A stretch of 28,426 nt of DNA from JBPCOI01 sp051000395. GTDB lineage: Bacteria > Actinomycetota > Actinomycetes > Mycobacteriales > Jatrophihabitantaceae. Both the position numbers and the translations under genes were made by a program. Location of the stretch: assembly GCA_051000395.1 (NCBI GenBank), contig JBPCOI010000079.1:1-28426 (forward strand). The letters run 5' to 3'. Below, one piece after another: positions 1 to 6,986 of this stretch; position 1 is the first letter of the stretch, and every line of letters starts with the position of its first letter. The notes beneath the pieces are model-generated. The model was not told where the DNA came from and searched no databases. It was given only the letters and a program-made list of their open reading frames with translations.

Positions 1-538
1 AGGCTCAGTCACGGTCGAGGCCTTCGGTTCGAGAGCTTGGTCGCTATCGATCCTCAGGAGGCCTCGACCCCCAGCCCCGCAACTCAGACCCGCGAGTCGG
101 TCACACCCACCTCAAGTACCAAGAGCCGCAAAACGTCCGTAGATAGCCGATTGCCTCCCTGGCCCGCATACGGAGATCAACACCAAGAAGTCGGATCTGT
201 CCCAGCATTTCCGGGGCCTAGAGTCGTTTGACGCCGTTGAACATCGCTGGCCGACGACGGTGGAAAAATCACTCCGGCGGCATTTGCAAGGCGGGGGCTA
301 GGGGTTCGATTTTCCCGATCTCGAGGCCGAGGACACTGCCGAGGCGCTTCGCTGCGCGGCAGCCACCCTCCGCGAACGAGAGTTGCCGCTGCGCCACGGG
401 CATGAGGCTCGACCAGAGCATTTCACCCATGGTCGTGACGCACTTCGCGTCGCCCGGCCACTACGTCACGATCGCGCGGGAGGTAGGCCTACGAACAGCG
501 ACCGACGCGTCCGCAGCGACCGGGCTCGCGGAGGTCTG
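1..538. other. No confident gene; possible decayed coding sequence
   Basis: No reading frame here looks like an intact gene. On the + strand the frame of codon 173-175 reads as plausible protein from about 146 to 298, hits a TAG at 299-301, and continues plausibly to about 440. From about 430 the neighbouring frame (from the ATG at 429) reads better. An interrupted and frameshifted old gene would look like this, but I cannot name a family, and chance open frames are common in GC-rich DNA. No tRNA, IS end or CRISPR repeat was seen. The stretch abuts the toxin-antitoxin genes, so a degraded accessory region is a reasonable inference. Confidence 0.25.
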
Positions 539-838
539 TCAGTCGAGGTCGAACGCGGTATGGATCGCGGCGGTGAGGTCAGCTTCTTGATCGCTCAGCA
601 GGAAGCCCAATTGACGTCCGAGAACGCTGGCAGGCACGGTGACGATGTTGTCGCAGCTGACGACGCTGGCATGGTCGATACCGTTTGCGGGTCCGACCGG
701 AACCTCCGTGGACAAGCCGCGGACGGTGCCCGTGATCGGCGCAACGGTGACCCGAGTGAGGTGAGGTCGCACGATCTCTCGGGTGAGCACCAACACCGGC
801 CTGGTCTTGTCGAGGCGGGCTGCGTGAATCGGGCGCAT
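539..838 (-). CDS. mazF: MazF/PemK-family endoribonuclease toxin (module A)
   Basis: A 99-residue protein of the MazF/PemK toxin family, which cleaves mRNA (sometimes tRNA or rRNA) at short sequence motifs when its antitoxin is lost. It has the family landmarks: the N-terminal strand RPVLVLTRE, the core TVAPITGTVRGLSTEVPVG with the conserved T/S-rich active-site loop, and VVSCDNI followed by a C-terminal helix. The usual extreme N-terminal RGEIW-type segment is replaced by MRPIHAARLDKTRP, which is normal for the shorter actinobacterial MazF subgroup. The ATG overlaps the antitoxin stop by one base (TGATG), so the two are translationally coupled. The cleavage motif cannot be predicted from sequence. 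Confidence 0.9.
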   Translation of the reverse strand: MRPIHAARLDKTRPVLVLTREIVRPHLTRVTVAPITGTVRGLSTEVPVGPANGIDHASVVSCDNIVTVPASVLGRQLGFLLSDQEADLTAAIHTAFDLD

Positions 839-1074
839 CAGTCGAGCTGGTCCGTCGCCGAGCGTGCGGCGAACTCGGCGAGCGCGTCCATATCGGTGTC
901 TGCTGGTGTGCTCGCGAGGATGCGTGCGTCTCGCTCGGCGAGGGTGCGGCGACGCTCGCGAGCCAGAGCACGCGACACAACGGCAGCGCGGCTTGGCGCG
1001 AGGCCCTGGCTGACGAGTGCGTCGATGAACGCGACCGTGTCGTCAGGTAGCCGGACAGCAATCTGAGTGGTCAT
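838..1074 (-). CDS. mazE: Ribbon-helix-helix antitoxin (MazE-like, module A)
   Basis: A 78-residue protein whose first ~45 residues match a ribbon-helix-helix DNA-binding fold: the beta strand TTQIAVRLPDDTVAFID, then two helices ending in SRAAVVSRALARERRR. The C-terminal half is polar and acidic (ILASTPADTDMDALAEF), as expected for the unstructured tail that wraps and blocks a MazF dimer. It lies directly upstream of the toxin gene with a 1-base overlap. The ATG at 1074 sits 11 nt after a TATGAT -10 element, so the transcript is leaderless or nearly so, and a palindrome between the two suggests autorepression. Whether it belongs to the MazE or VapB naming group cannot be settled here; the partner is clearly MazF. 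Confidence 0.85.
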   Translation of the reverse strand: MTTQIAVRLPDDTVAFIDALVSQGLAPSRAAVVSRALARERRRTLAERDARILASTPADTDMDALAEFAARSATDQLD

Positions 1075-1091
1075 ACCAAAACGGTATCATA
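1073..1091 (-). promoter_or_regulatory. Promoter and candidate operator of toxin-antitoxin module A
   Basis: Read on the minus strand, TATGAT (1091-1086) is a good -10 element ending 11 nt before the antitoxin ATG; a weak -35 (GTGATC, 1114-1109) lies 17 nt upstream. The perfect inverted repeat ATACC-AAAAC-GGTAT (1073-1087) covers the -10 end, the likely transcription start and the first bases of the start codon. RHH antitoxins usually bind such palindromes to repress their own operon; its use here is inferred. Confidence 0.55.
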
Positions 1092-1220
1092 TTGGGATGC
1101 GCAACGACGATCACGCGTAGGGGAAATCCGCTGGGCCATCGCCGCCTGCACCATCTCGACGTGCAGCACCCAGCCCGTTCGCGATCTTCCACACCGAGAT
1201 CCACAACTGGCCAGTCCAGT

Positions 1221-1254
1221 TTGTCAGGCGGTCTACCGAGAGTAGACTTGCGGT
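1221..1254 (+). promoter_or_regulatory. Promoter and candidate operator of toxin-antitoxin module B
   Basis: TTGTCA (1221-1226, five of six bases of the -35 consensus) and TAGACT (1243-1248, TAnnnT -10) are 16 nt apart. The antitoxin ATG starts only 6 nt after the -10, so the mRNA should be leaderless. The perfect inverted repeat GTCTAC-CGAGA-GTAGAC (1231-1247) fills the spacer and most of the -10, the right place for autorepression. It has the same layout (5-nt centre, over the -10) as the module A palindrome but a different sequence, which fits two non-cross-acting systems. Confidence 0.6.
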
Positions 1255-1491
1255 ATGGCGGACACGACGACCGTGAAGGTCCAGATCAGCACGCGAGATT
1301 TGCTCCTCCAGATCGGGGCCTCGCGTCGACAGAGCGCTGACCAAGTCATCCTGGCCGCGCTCGCTGCGATGCAGCGCGACGAGCGCCGTCAGATCGCCGC
1401 CGAGGAAGCGCGCGCGATCAGGGACGACCCAGCTGACCTCGCGGAGATCCGCGCAATTGCGCAGGACATGGCCGCGCTGCATGCGCGGTGA
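1255..1491 (+). CDS. Antitoxin, RHH/MazE-VapB-like (module B)
   Basis: A 78-residue protein starting MADTTTVKVQISTRDLLLQI. The N-terminal VKVQIS strand followed by helices around residues 15-45 (SADQVILAALAAMQRDERR) fits a ribbon-helix-helix antitoxin. The second half is charged and helical (AAEEARAIRDDPADLAEIRAI), suiting a toxin-binding tail. Similarity to a named family is weaker than for module A, and the assignment rests mainly on size and the 11-nt overlap with a clear MazF-type gene. The start is fixed by the -10 element 6 nt upstream, and no Shine-Dalgarno is present. It is divergent from module A across a shared 180-nt region. Confidence 0.75.
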   Translation: MADTTTVKVQISTRDLLLQIGASRRQSADQVILAALAAMQRDERRQIAAEEARAIRDDPADLAEIRAIAQDMAALHAR

Positions 1492-1852
1492 GGTCTACCG
1501 GCTCCCCGCGCGCGGCAGAGGGCACGAACAGAGGGGTCGCCGGTACGCGGTCGTCGTGCAGCCGGACTGGCTCACGCTGAGTACGTGGATCGTTGCCTTC
1601 ACGAGTACGAGCGCCCGAGAGACCAGTTTCCGTCCGGCGGCGATCATCGCCGGTCAACGCACCTTGGTCATGTGCGACCAGCTCGCCACCGTCGACGTGG
1701 ACCGCCTCACCGAGCCCGCCGGCTTCCTCACGATCGACGAGATGCAGCGAGTCGACCAAGCATTGACCGTGGTACTCGATCTCTGGGCGGCCTATGGCGG
1801 TGAGGTCAAGTCCTGCCCGCCACCCAAATCTCCGAGATCAACTGGCCACTAG
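1481..1852 (+). CDS. mazF: MazF/PemK-family endoribonuclease toxin (module B)
   Basis: A 123-residue protein that begins with the classic MazF signature MRGEVYRLP, followed by the basic GRGHEQRGRRYAVVVQPD loop and strand, a T/S-rich segment (AFTSTSARETSFRP) where other family members carry catalytic residues, and VMCDQLATVD, the counterpart of VxCDQIxxVD. I chose the ATG at 1481 over an upstream in-frame ATG at 1457 because MRGEVY is the family N-terminus; this gives an 11-nt overlap with the antitoxin gene. The proline-rich tail (SCPPPKSPRSTGH) extends beyond the usual family end and may be disordered. Its target specificity probably differs from module A, as the two toxins are only distantly similar. 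Confidence 0.9.
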   Translation: MRGEVYRLPARGRGHEQRGRRYAVVVQPDWLTLSTWIVAFTSTSARETSFRPAAIIAGQRTLVMCDQLATVDVDRLTEPAGFLTIDEMQRVDQALTVVLDLWAAYGGEVKSCPPPKSPRSTGH

Positions 1853-1987
1853 TTCGTCTGCAGGAACGTGACAGCCGGATCAGCTATCGCGATCTCGTTG
1901 CGACCCATAGCGTCTCTATACGTGTGACGCCGGACTCATAGGCAGTTCTGGGCACACTCTTCAGTCCATCACGAGTGGAGGCAAGGC

Positions 1988-3898
1988 ATGCACAAACGCA
2001 CCATCGCGGTGACGCTGACCGCAGCGTCAGCGCTCGTCGCGGCCGTCCTGGCAGCGCCGCCAGGAGCGCAGGCGACGCCATCGCCCAAGGCCATCCCCAA
2101 CACGACGCCCACCTGGCTGGGGCATGCGCAGCATCTCGGGCACGCGAACGCGCCGGTCAGTGCGCGCGTCTACCTCGCCCCCAACGGCGGTCTCGCCGCA
2201 CTTCAGCACGCCGTGGCTGCGGTTTCGACACCGGGAAGCTCGGAGTATCGCCACTTCCTCACCCCGCAGCAGTACTACGCCCGCTACAGCGCGAGCAGCG
2301 CGAGCGTCCACGCGGTGGAGAGCTGGCTTCGTTCCTCCGGCCTCACGGTCACCGGCGTCGAGGCGCACAACCGCTACGTCTCGATCAGCGGCTCGGTAGC
2401 GGCGGCGCAGAAGGCATTCGGCACCCGCATCGAGAAGTACCGCCACGACGGCAAGGACGTGCAGGCACCCTCCTCGGCGCTGTCTGTCCCGGCCGCGCTC
2501 GCGGGTTCGGTGCTGACGGTGAGCGGGTTGGACACCACGCCGCACCTGGTCGCGCCGACCAACACCGCGAACACCCCCGCGCCGCCACCCGCCGGCTTCC
2601 GCAACGCTCGTCCGTGCTCGGTGTACTTCGGCCAGATCCAGGCGAAGTACCAGGCGGACTTCAAGACGCCGCTGCCGGCCTTCCACGGCAACTACCTGCC
2701 CTACGCCCCCTGCGGCTACACCGGCCCCCAGTTCCGGGCCGCCTACGAGGGCAACACGCGCCTCAGTGGCGCCGGCGTCACCGTCGCGATCGTCGACGCG
2801 TACGCCTCCCCGACGATCCGGCCGGACGCGAACCGCTACGCCAGCACGCACGGTGACGGTTCCTACGCGCCGGGTCAGTTCACGCAGGCAGGGCACCGCG
2901 TGTTCACCCACGCGGCGCAGTGCGGACCGTCCGGTTGGTACAGCGAGGAGAGCCTCGACGTCGAGGCCGTCCACGCCATGGCACCCGGGGCGAACATCCG
3001 CTACTACGGTGCCGCAAGCTGCTACGACTCCGACCTGAGCGACGCGCTCGCGAAGGTGGTCGACGAGAACCTGGCGCAACTGGTCACCAACTCCTACGGA
3101 GAGATCCAGGGGGGCGAGTCCGCGGACCAGATCGCGGCGTACGAGCAGGTCTTCATGCAGGGCGACCTGCAGGGCATCAGCTTCATGTTCTCCTCCGGCG
3201 ACAGCGGCGACGAGCTGGCGGCCAGCGGCGTCAAGCAGGCCGACTACCCGACGTCTGACCCGTACGTGACGAGCGTCGGTGGCACGTCCACCGCGATCGG
3301 TGCGAGCGGGGCGCTGAAGTTCGAGACCGGCTGGGGCACCGTCAAGTACAGCCTGTCCTCCGACGGCACGACCTGGAACCCGGTCGGCTTCCTCTACGGA
3401 GCCGGCGGCGGCGCTTCGACGCTGTTCCAGCAGCCCGCTTACCAGGCGGGTGTCGCGCCGGGGCCGTACCGCACGGTTCCGGACGTCGCGATGGATGCCG
3501 ACCCGAACACCGGGATGCTCATCGGCCTGACGCAGACGTTCCCGAGCGGGCCGGCCTACGGTGAGTACCGCATCGGCGGCACCAGCCTGGCCTCGCCGCT
3601 GTTCGCCGGCATGACGGCGCTCTCGCTGCAGAACGCCGGTCGCACCACTATGGGCGCCGGCCTGCTGAACCCGACGATCTACGCCAACGCGTCGACGGGC
3701 GTCTTCACCGACGTCACGAACACGCCGCGGGCCGGGGTCGTGCGCGTGGACTTCGCGAACGGGTTGGACGCGTCCAATGGCCTGGTGTACTCGGTGCGGA
3801 CCTTCGGGCACGACTCGAGCCTGATGACCGGGCCGGGTTGGGACGACGTCACCGGCGTCGGCACCCCGAACACGGGATGGCTCACCGCGATTCACTGA
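1988..3898 (+). CDS. Secreted S53-family (sedolisin/kumamolisin-like) serine-carboxyl protease precursor
   Basis: A 636-residue preproprotein. Residues 1-29 are a Sec-type signal peptide ending ...PPGAQA. Residues ~35-185 match the pro-kumamolisin activation domain, which is cleaved off at acidic pH. The catalytic domain runs from ~245. The S53 triad is visible: Glu320 and Asp324 in the E-x3-D arrangement (SEESLD), and Ser533 in GGTSLASPLF. Asp405 in SSGDSGD is the oxyanion residue and Asp270 lies in VAIVDAY. The C-terminal DVTGVGTPNTGW supplies the calcium-binding loop typical of the family. GGAGG lies 6 nt before the ATG. It stands alone: toxin module B is upstream and a strong hairpin downstream. 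The likely role is extracellular protein digestion at low pH; substrates are not predictable. Confidence 0.95.
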   Translation: MHKRTIAVTLTAASALVAAVLAAPPGAQATPSPKAIPNTTPTWLGHAQHLGHANAPVSARVYLAPNGGLAALQHAVAAVSTPGSSEYRHFLTPQQYYARYSASSASVHAVESWLRSSGLTVTGVEAHNRYVSISGSVAAAQKAFGTRIEKYRHDGKDVQAPSSALSVPAALAGSVLTVSGLDTTPHLVAPTNTANTPAPPPAGFRNARPCSVYFGQIQAKYQADFKTPLPAFHGNYLPYAPCGYTGPQFRAAYEGNTRLSGAGVTVAIVDAYASPTIRPDANRYASTHGDGSYAPGQFTQAGHRVFTHAAQCGPSGWYSEESLDVEAVHAMAPGANIRYYGAASCYDSDLSDALAKVVDENLAQLVTNSYGEIQGGESADQIAAYEQVFMQGDLQGISFMFSSGDSGDELAASGVKQADYPTSDPYVTSVGGTSTAIGASGALKFETGWGTVKYSLSSDGTTWNPVGFLYGAGGGASTLFQQPAYQAGVAPGPYRTVPDVAMDADPNTGMLIGLTQTFPSGPAYGEYRIGGTSLASPLFAGMTALSLQNAGRTTMGAGLLNPTIYANASTGVFTDVTNTPRAGVVRVDFANGLDASNGLVYSVRTFGHDSSLMTGPGWDDVTGVGTPNTGWLTAIH

Positions 3899-3911
3899 GC
3901 TGAGCAGCAAG

Positions 3912-3953
3912 CAGCAGGGGGGCGGGTCGCTTCGGCGGCGCGCCCCCCTGCTG
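3912..3953 (+). terminator. Strong hairpin after the S53 protease gene
   Basis: CAGCAGGGGGGCG (3912-3924) and CGCCCCCCTGCTG (3941-3953) are perfect 13-bp complements around a 16-nt loop, starting 13 nt after the protease stop codon. No T-tract follows, which is normal for actinobacterial terminators. It separates the protease from the murT promoter. Confidence 0.8.
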
Positions 3954-3979
3954 TGTCCGGGTGCGCGGTAGCATGGCCG

Positions 3980-3985
3980 TAGCCT
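3980..3985 (+). promoter_or_regulatory. Likely -10 element of murT-gatD
   Basis: TAGCCT (TAnnnT) ends 10 nt before the murT ATG, so the 5' leader would be only a few bases. No Shine-Dalgarno is visible and no good -35 was found, so this rests on the -10 alone. Confidence 0.35.
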
Positions 3986-3995
3986 GGGCAGCATC

Positions 3996-5261
3996 ATGAA
4001 CGTCCTCGCGGTGTGGCTCGGCAAGCTGACGCTGCTCGGCCTGCGCCTGCTCGGACGGCGGGGCGACGCGCTGCCGGGGCTCGTCGTGGAGAAGGTCTTC
4101 CCCCGCTACCTGGCGACCGCCATGGCGACCCTGCCCGAGAACGTAGTCGTGGTCACCGGCACCAACGGCAAGACGACCACCACGAAGATGCTGGCGACGA
4201 TCCTGGGCGAGCGCTACCGCGTGCTCACCAACGACACGGGCAGCAACTTCGTGCGCGGCGCCATCACCACCACCGTGGCGCGCGCCAGTTGGCGTGGTCG
4301 GCTGCCGTTCGACGTCGCGGTCTTCGAGCTGGACGAGGCCTGGGCGGTGCGCTTCGTCGCAGCGGTGCCGCCACGTCGCGCGTTGCTGCTCAACGTGATG
4401 CGCGACCAGCTCGACCGCTTCGGCGAGATCGACACGACCGCCGCGCTGTTGGGCAAGGTGGCCGCCGCCACCGTCGGGCACCTCGTGCTCAACCGCGACG
4501 ACGAGCGCGTCGCGGCCCTCGCCGCGTACAGCCCGGCCCAGGTCACCCGCTACGGCGTGGCGCCTGAGCTGCGTGCGCTGTTCCCCAACGACGAGGAGCT
4601 CTACGGCGGCGCCGTCTTCGTCTCCCACGAACCGGTCGCGGCGGAGCTGCGTGCCCTGCCCAGTGCAGGGTGCCCGCAGGTCACCATTCGCATGGGTGCG
4701 CAGGACTACCGCGTCGTTTTGCGGGCCGAAGGACCGCACAACGCCCAGAACGCGACCGGCGCGGCGGCGCTGGCGCTGAGCTTCGGCCTGTCCCCGCAGG
4801 AGGTGCTGGCCGGGCTCGGCCGGGTCGAGCCGGCCTTCGGTCGCGGGCAGTCCTTCGAGCTGGACGGACGCCGCCTGGTGCTGCAGCTGGTGAAGAATCC
4901 GGCTGGTTTTCGGCAGAGCCTGCGCACGCTGGACACCGGCGCCCACGCTGATGCCGTCGTGATAGCGATCAACGACGACTACGCCGACGGTCGTGACGTG
5001 TCCTGGCTGTGGGACGTCGAGTTCACCGGCCTGGCGACACGCGCCGATCGGCTGGCGACGGCCGGGACCCGGGCGGCGGACATGGCGGTACGGCTGCGCT
5101 ACGACGCCGTCGCTGTCGCCGAGGTGGAACCGGACCTGGAGAAGGCCGTGCGCAACGCCGTCGCCGCGGTGCCCACAGGCGCCCGGGTGGTGGTGTTCAG
5201 CACCCACACCGCGATGTGGGCGCTGCACGCGGTCCTGTCCCGGATCGCGACGTCCGGATGA
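3996..5261 (+). CDS. murT: Lipid II isoglutaminyl synthase, MurT-like Mur ligase subunit (zinc ribbon absent)
   Basis: A 421-residue protein. MurT uses ATP to activate the alpha-carboxyl of D-Glu in the lipid II stem peptide so that ammonia from GatD can amidate it. The Mur-ligase P-loop is GTNGKTTTTK (residues 55-64), followed by TNDTGSNFVRGA and the LNVMRDQLDRFGEIDT segment of the central domain. The C-terminal DUF1727 domain is clear (INDDYADGRDVSWLWD, 325-340); its aspartates include the likely partner of the GatD catalytic Cys/His pair. The Cys4 zinc ribbon known from characterised MurT (two CxxC pairs in the central domain) is missing: the only cysteine is Cys226. gatD follows. It could be a MurT-like paralogue with a different substrate, but the GatD partner favours MurT. 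Confidence 0.85.
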   Translation: MNVLAVWLGKLTLLGLRLLGRRGDALPGLVVEKVFPRYLATAMATLPENVVVVTGTNGKTTTTKMLATILGERYRVLTNDTGSNFVRGAITTTVARASWRGRLPFDVAVFELDEAWAVRFVAAVPPRRALLLNVMRDQLDRFGEIDTTAALLGKVAAATVGHLVLNRDDERVAALAAYSPAQVTRYGVAPELRALFPNDEELYGGAVFVSHEPVAAELRALPSAGCPQVTIRMGAQDYRVVLRAEGPHNAQNATGAAALALSFGLSPQEVLAGLGRVEPAFGRGQSFELDGRRLVLQLVKNPAGFRQSLRTLDTGAHADAVVIAINDDYADGRDVSWLWDVEFTGLATRADRLATAGTRAADMAVRLRYDAVAVAEVEPDLEKAVRNAVAAVPTGARVVVFSTHTAMWALHAVLSRIATSG

Positions 5262-5314
5262 GCGCGCCGCGGAAACGCTCGCTGGGCTCGCGCCTGCGCG
5301 GAGACCCCACGTGA
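5258..5314 (+). promoter_or_regulatory. Relay ORF bridging murT and gatD (18 codons)
   Basis: The ATG at 5258 overlaps the murT stop (ATGA). The frame reads MSAPRKRSLGSRLRGDPT and ends at the TGA 5312-5314, which overlaps the gatD GTG (GTGA). A terminating ribosome can thus restart twice and enter gatD without a new Shine-Dalgarno. The peptide is short and basic with no recognisable function; the coupling role is inferred from the two exact overlaps. Confidence 0.5.
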
Positions 5315-6033
5315 GGTCGGCCGCGGTGACGCTCGTACACCTGTACCCGCGCGAGATGAACATCTACGGCGACACCGGCAACGTCGTGGTGTTGCAGCGG
5401 CGGCTGCAGTGGCGGGGGCTACCGGTGCAGGTGGTGCCGGTGAACGTGGGCGACCCGCTGCCCGCCGGCGCGGACGTCGTGCTCGCCGGCGGCGGTCAGG
5501 ACGCCACCCAGGGCGAGATCGGCGCCGACTTCGCCCGCCGCGGCGGCGAGCTGCGCGCGATGGCCGACGACGGGGTGGTGATGCTGGCCGTCTGCGGCAG
5601 CTACCAACTGCTCGGACACGAGTTCGTCACCCATGACGGCCGGCACATCCCGGGTGTCGGCGTCCTCGACGTGCTCACCCGCGGTCAGGCCGAGCGGCTC
5701 ATCGGCAACATCACCGTCGACACGCCTGGCTCCGGGCGGCTGGTCGGCTACGAGAACCACAGCGGTCTGACCGAGCTCGGAACGGGCGTGCGCCCCCTCG
5801 GCACCACCGCGGCAGGCCGCGGCAACAACGGCCGGGATCGAACCGAGGGCGCCGTCCGCGACAACGTGGTGGGCACGTACCTGCACGGACCGGTGCTGGC
5901 CAAGAGCCCGCGCTTCGCCGACGAGCTGCTGCGCCGGGCGCTTGGCCGCCGCGGGGAGAGCACCGATCTCGCGCCGCTGGACGACTCCCTGCCGGAGCTG
6001 GCCGCCCGCGTCGCGACGGGACGCCCGCGGTGA
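5311..6033 (+). CDS. gatD: Lipid II isoglutaminyl synthase, glutaminase subunit GatD
   Basis: A 240-residue class I (CobB/CobQ-like) glutamine amidotransferase that releases ammonia from glutamine and delivers it to MurT to make D-isoglutamine in lipid II. The N-terminus LYPREMNIYGDTGN is the GatD signature. Cys95 in VMLAVCGSYQLLG is the nucleophile and His192 in VVGTYLHGP the catalytic base, close to Cys94/His189 of the S. aureus enzyme. GYENHSG and the asparagine/glycine-rich GRGNNG segment are also typical. I chose GTG 5311 because it overlaps the stop of the bridging mini-ORF; GTG 5326 is the alternative. It converges with the next gene 4 nt downstream. Confidence 0.93.
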   Translation: MRSAAVTLVHLYPREMNIYGDTGNVVVLQRRLQWRGLPVQVVPVNVGDPLPAGADVVLAGGGQDATQGEIGADFARRGGELRAMADDGVVMLAVCGSYQLLGHEFVTHDGRHIPGVGVLDVLTRGQAERLIGNITVDTPGSGRLVGYENHSGLTELGTGVRPLGTTAAGRGNNGRDRTEGAVRDNVVGTYLHGPVLAKSPRFADELLRRALGRRGESTDLAPLDDSLPELAARVATGRPR

Positions 6034-6037
6034 GCGG

Positions 6038-6316
6038 TTAGCGGCCGCTCTGGAAGTGACGTGCTGGCACGGGGGCGGCCGCCGAGCGCGCTTCGCTGCG
6101 CAGCTGCCTGGCCCGGAACGCCGTGGCGACGGTGATCGCCGCGAGCACGAGGCTGCCGAACAACGCCTTCCCACGGCCGCGCCGCGAGTCGCTGGTGGCC
6201 GCGTGCGTCCGCACGGCGTCGACCGCGTCGAGGGCCGAGCCGGCCAGCTCACGGGTCGCTTCGGTGACGGCCGAGCCAGCCTGCTGCAGGGCATGCTCGA
6301 CGTCGGTGCGGGTCAT
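6038..6316 (-). CDS. Small single-pass membrane protein, unknown function
   Basis: A 92-residue protein. Residues 1-45 are an amphipathic, alanine-rich helix (VEHALQQAGSAVTEATREL), then a basic patch (SRRGRGK), one hydrophobic segment (LFGSLVLAAITVATAF, about 52-67) and a basic, disordered tail. It resembles small envelope or stress proteins with a helical soluble part and one membrane anchor; I recognise no named family. The ATG at 6316 is supported by AGAGGA about 6 nt upstream. It is convergent with gatD (4-nt gap) and divergent from ppiA. Confidence 0.7.
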   Translation of the reverse strand: MTRTDVEHALQQAGSAVTEATRELAGSALDAVDAVRTHAATSDSRRGRGKALFGSLVLAAITVATAFRARQLRSEARSAAAPVPARHFQSGR

Positions 6317-6458
6317 CTGAGTCCTCTCGAGAGCTCGGCGCCGGTGCGGCAGCCGCTCGGACCGCCTGGCACCTCGACTGTAACCGGCGGCCCTGTCGGG
6401 ACCCCGTGGCAGTATGGGCACTCGTCCGTCCGACCCGCCGTGACCGCAGGAGTTCGCC

Positions 6459-6986
6459 GTGTCCGCCACCCAGATCGCCACGCTGCACACCAGCGCCGGC
6501 GACATCCGCATCCAGCTGTTCGGCAACCACGCGCCCAAGACCGTGCAGAACTTCGTCGAACTCGCCGAGGGCGGCCGGGAGTGGACGCATCCCGGTACCG
6601 GCGTGAAGAGCACCGGGCGGCTCTACGACGGCACGATCTTCCACCGGGTCATCCCCGGCTTCATGATCCAGGGCGGCGACCCGCTCGGGCAGGGTTACGG
6701 CGGCCCGGGCTACGCCTTCGCCGACGAGTTCCATCCCGACCTGTCCTTCGACCGGCCCTATCTGCTCGCCATGGCCAACTCCGGACCGAACACCAACGGC
6801 TCGCAGTTCTTCCTCACGGTGGGCCGCACTCCGCATCTGAACCGCAAGCACACCATCTTCGGCGAGGTCGCCGACGCCGAGAGCCGGGCGGTCGTCGACG
6901 CGATCGCTGCGACGTCCACCGGCCGCAACGACCGGCCCACCGAGGACGTCACCATCAACTCCGTGACGGTCGAACCGGCACCTTGA
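6459..6986 (+). CDS. ppiA: Cyclophilin-type peptidyl-prolyl cis-trans isomerase
   Basis: A 175-residue cytoplasmic cyclophilin (no signal peptide) that speeds proline isomerisation during folding. The active-site segment FHRVIPGFMIQGGD gives Arg63, Phe68 and Gln71. MANSGPNTNGSQFFLT and HTIFGEV are the other cyclophilin signatures. Start GTG 6459 follows GCAGGAG. It corresponds to Rv0009 in the near-origin gene order of mycobacteria. Its stop overlaps the start of the rhomboid gene (TTGA). Confidence 0.96.
   Translation: MSATQIATLHTSAGDIRIQLFGNHAPKTVQNFVELAEGGREWTHPGTGVKSTGRLYDGTIFHRVIPGFMIQGGDPLGQGYGGPGYAFADEFHPDLSFDRPYLLAMANSGPNTNGSQFFLTVGRTPHLNRKHTIFGEVADAESRAVVDAIAATSTGRNDRPTEDVTINSVTVEPAP

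Noticed and set aside
290..325. GGGGTTCGATTTTCCC resembles a tRNA T-arm, suggesting a tRNA fragment or attachment site
   Set aside because: The loop is 8 nt, no matching acceptor stem, anticodon arm or CCA end can be built around it, and no direct repeat was seen.
2027..4024. Very long open frame (over 600 codons) on the minus strand opposite the S53 protease
   Set aside because: It is the antisense shadow of a clear protease gene; its Arg/Gly/Val-rich content has no domain and it arises from GC-rich third positions.
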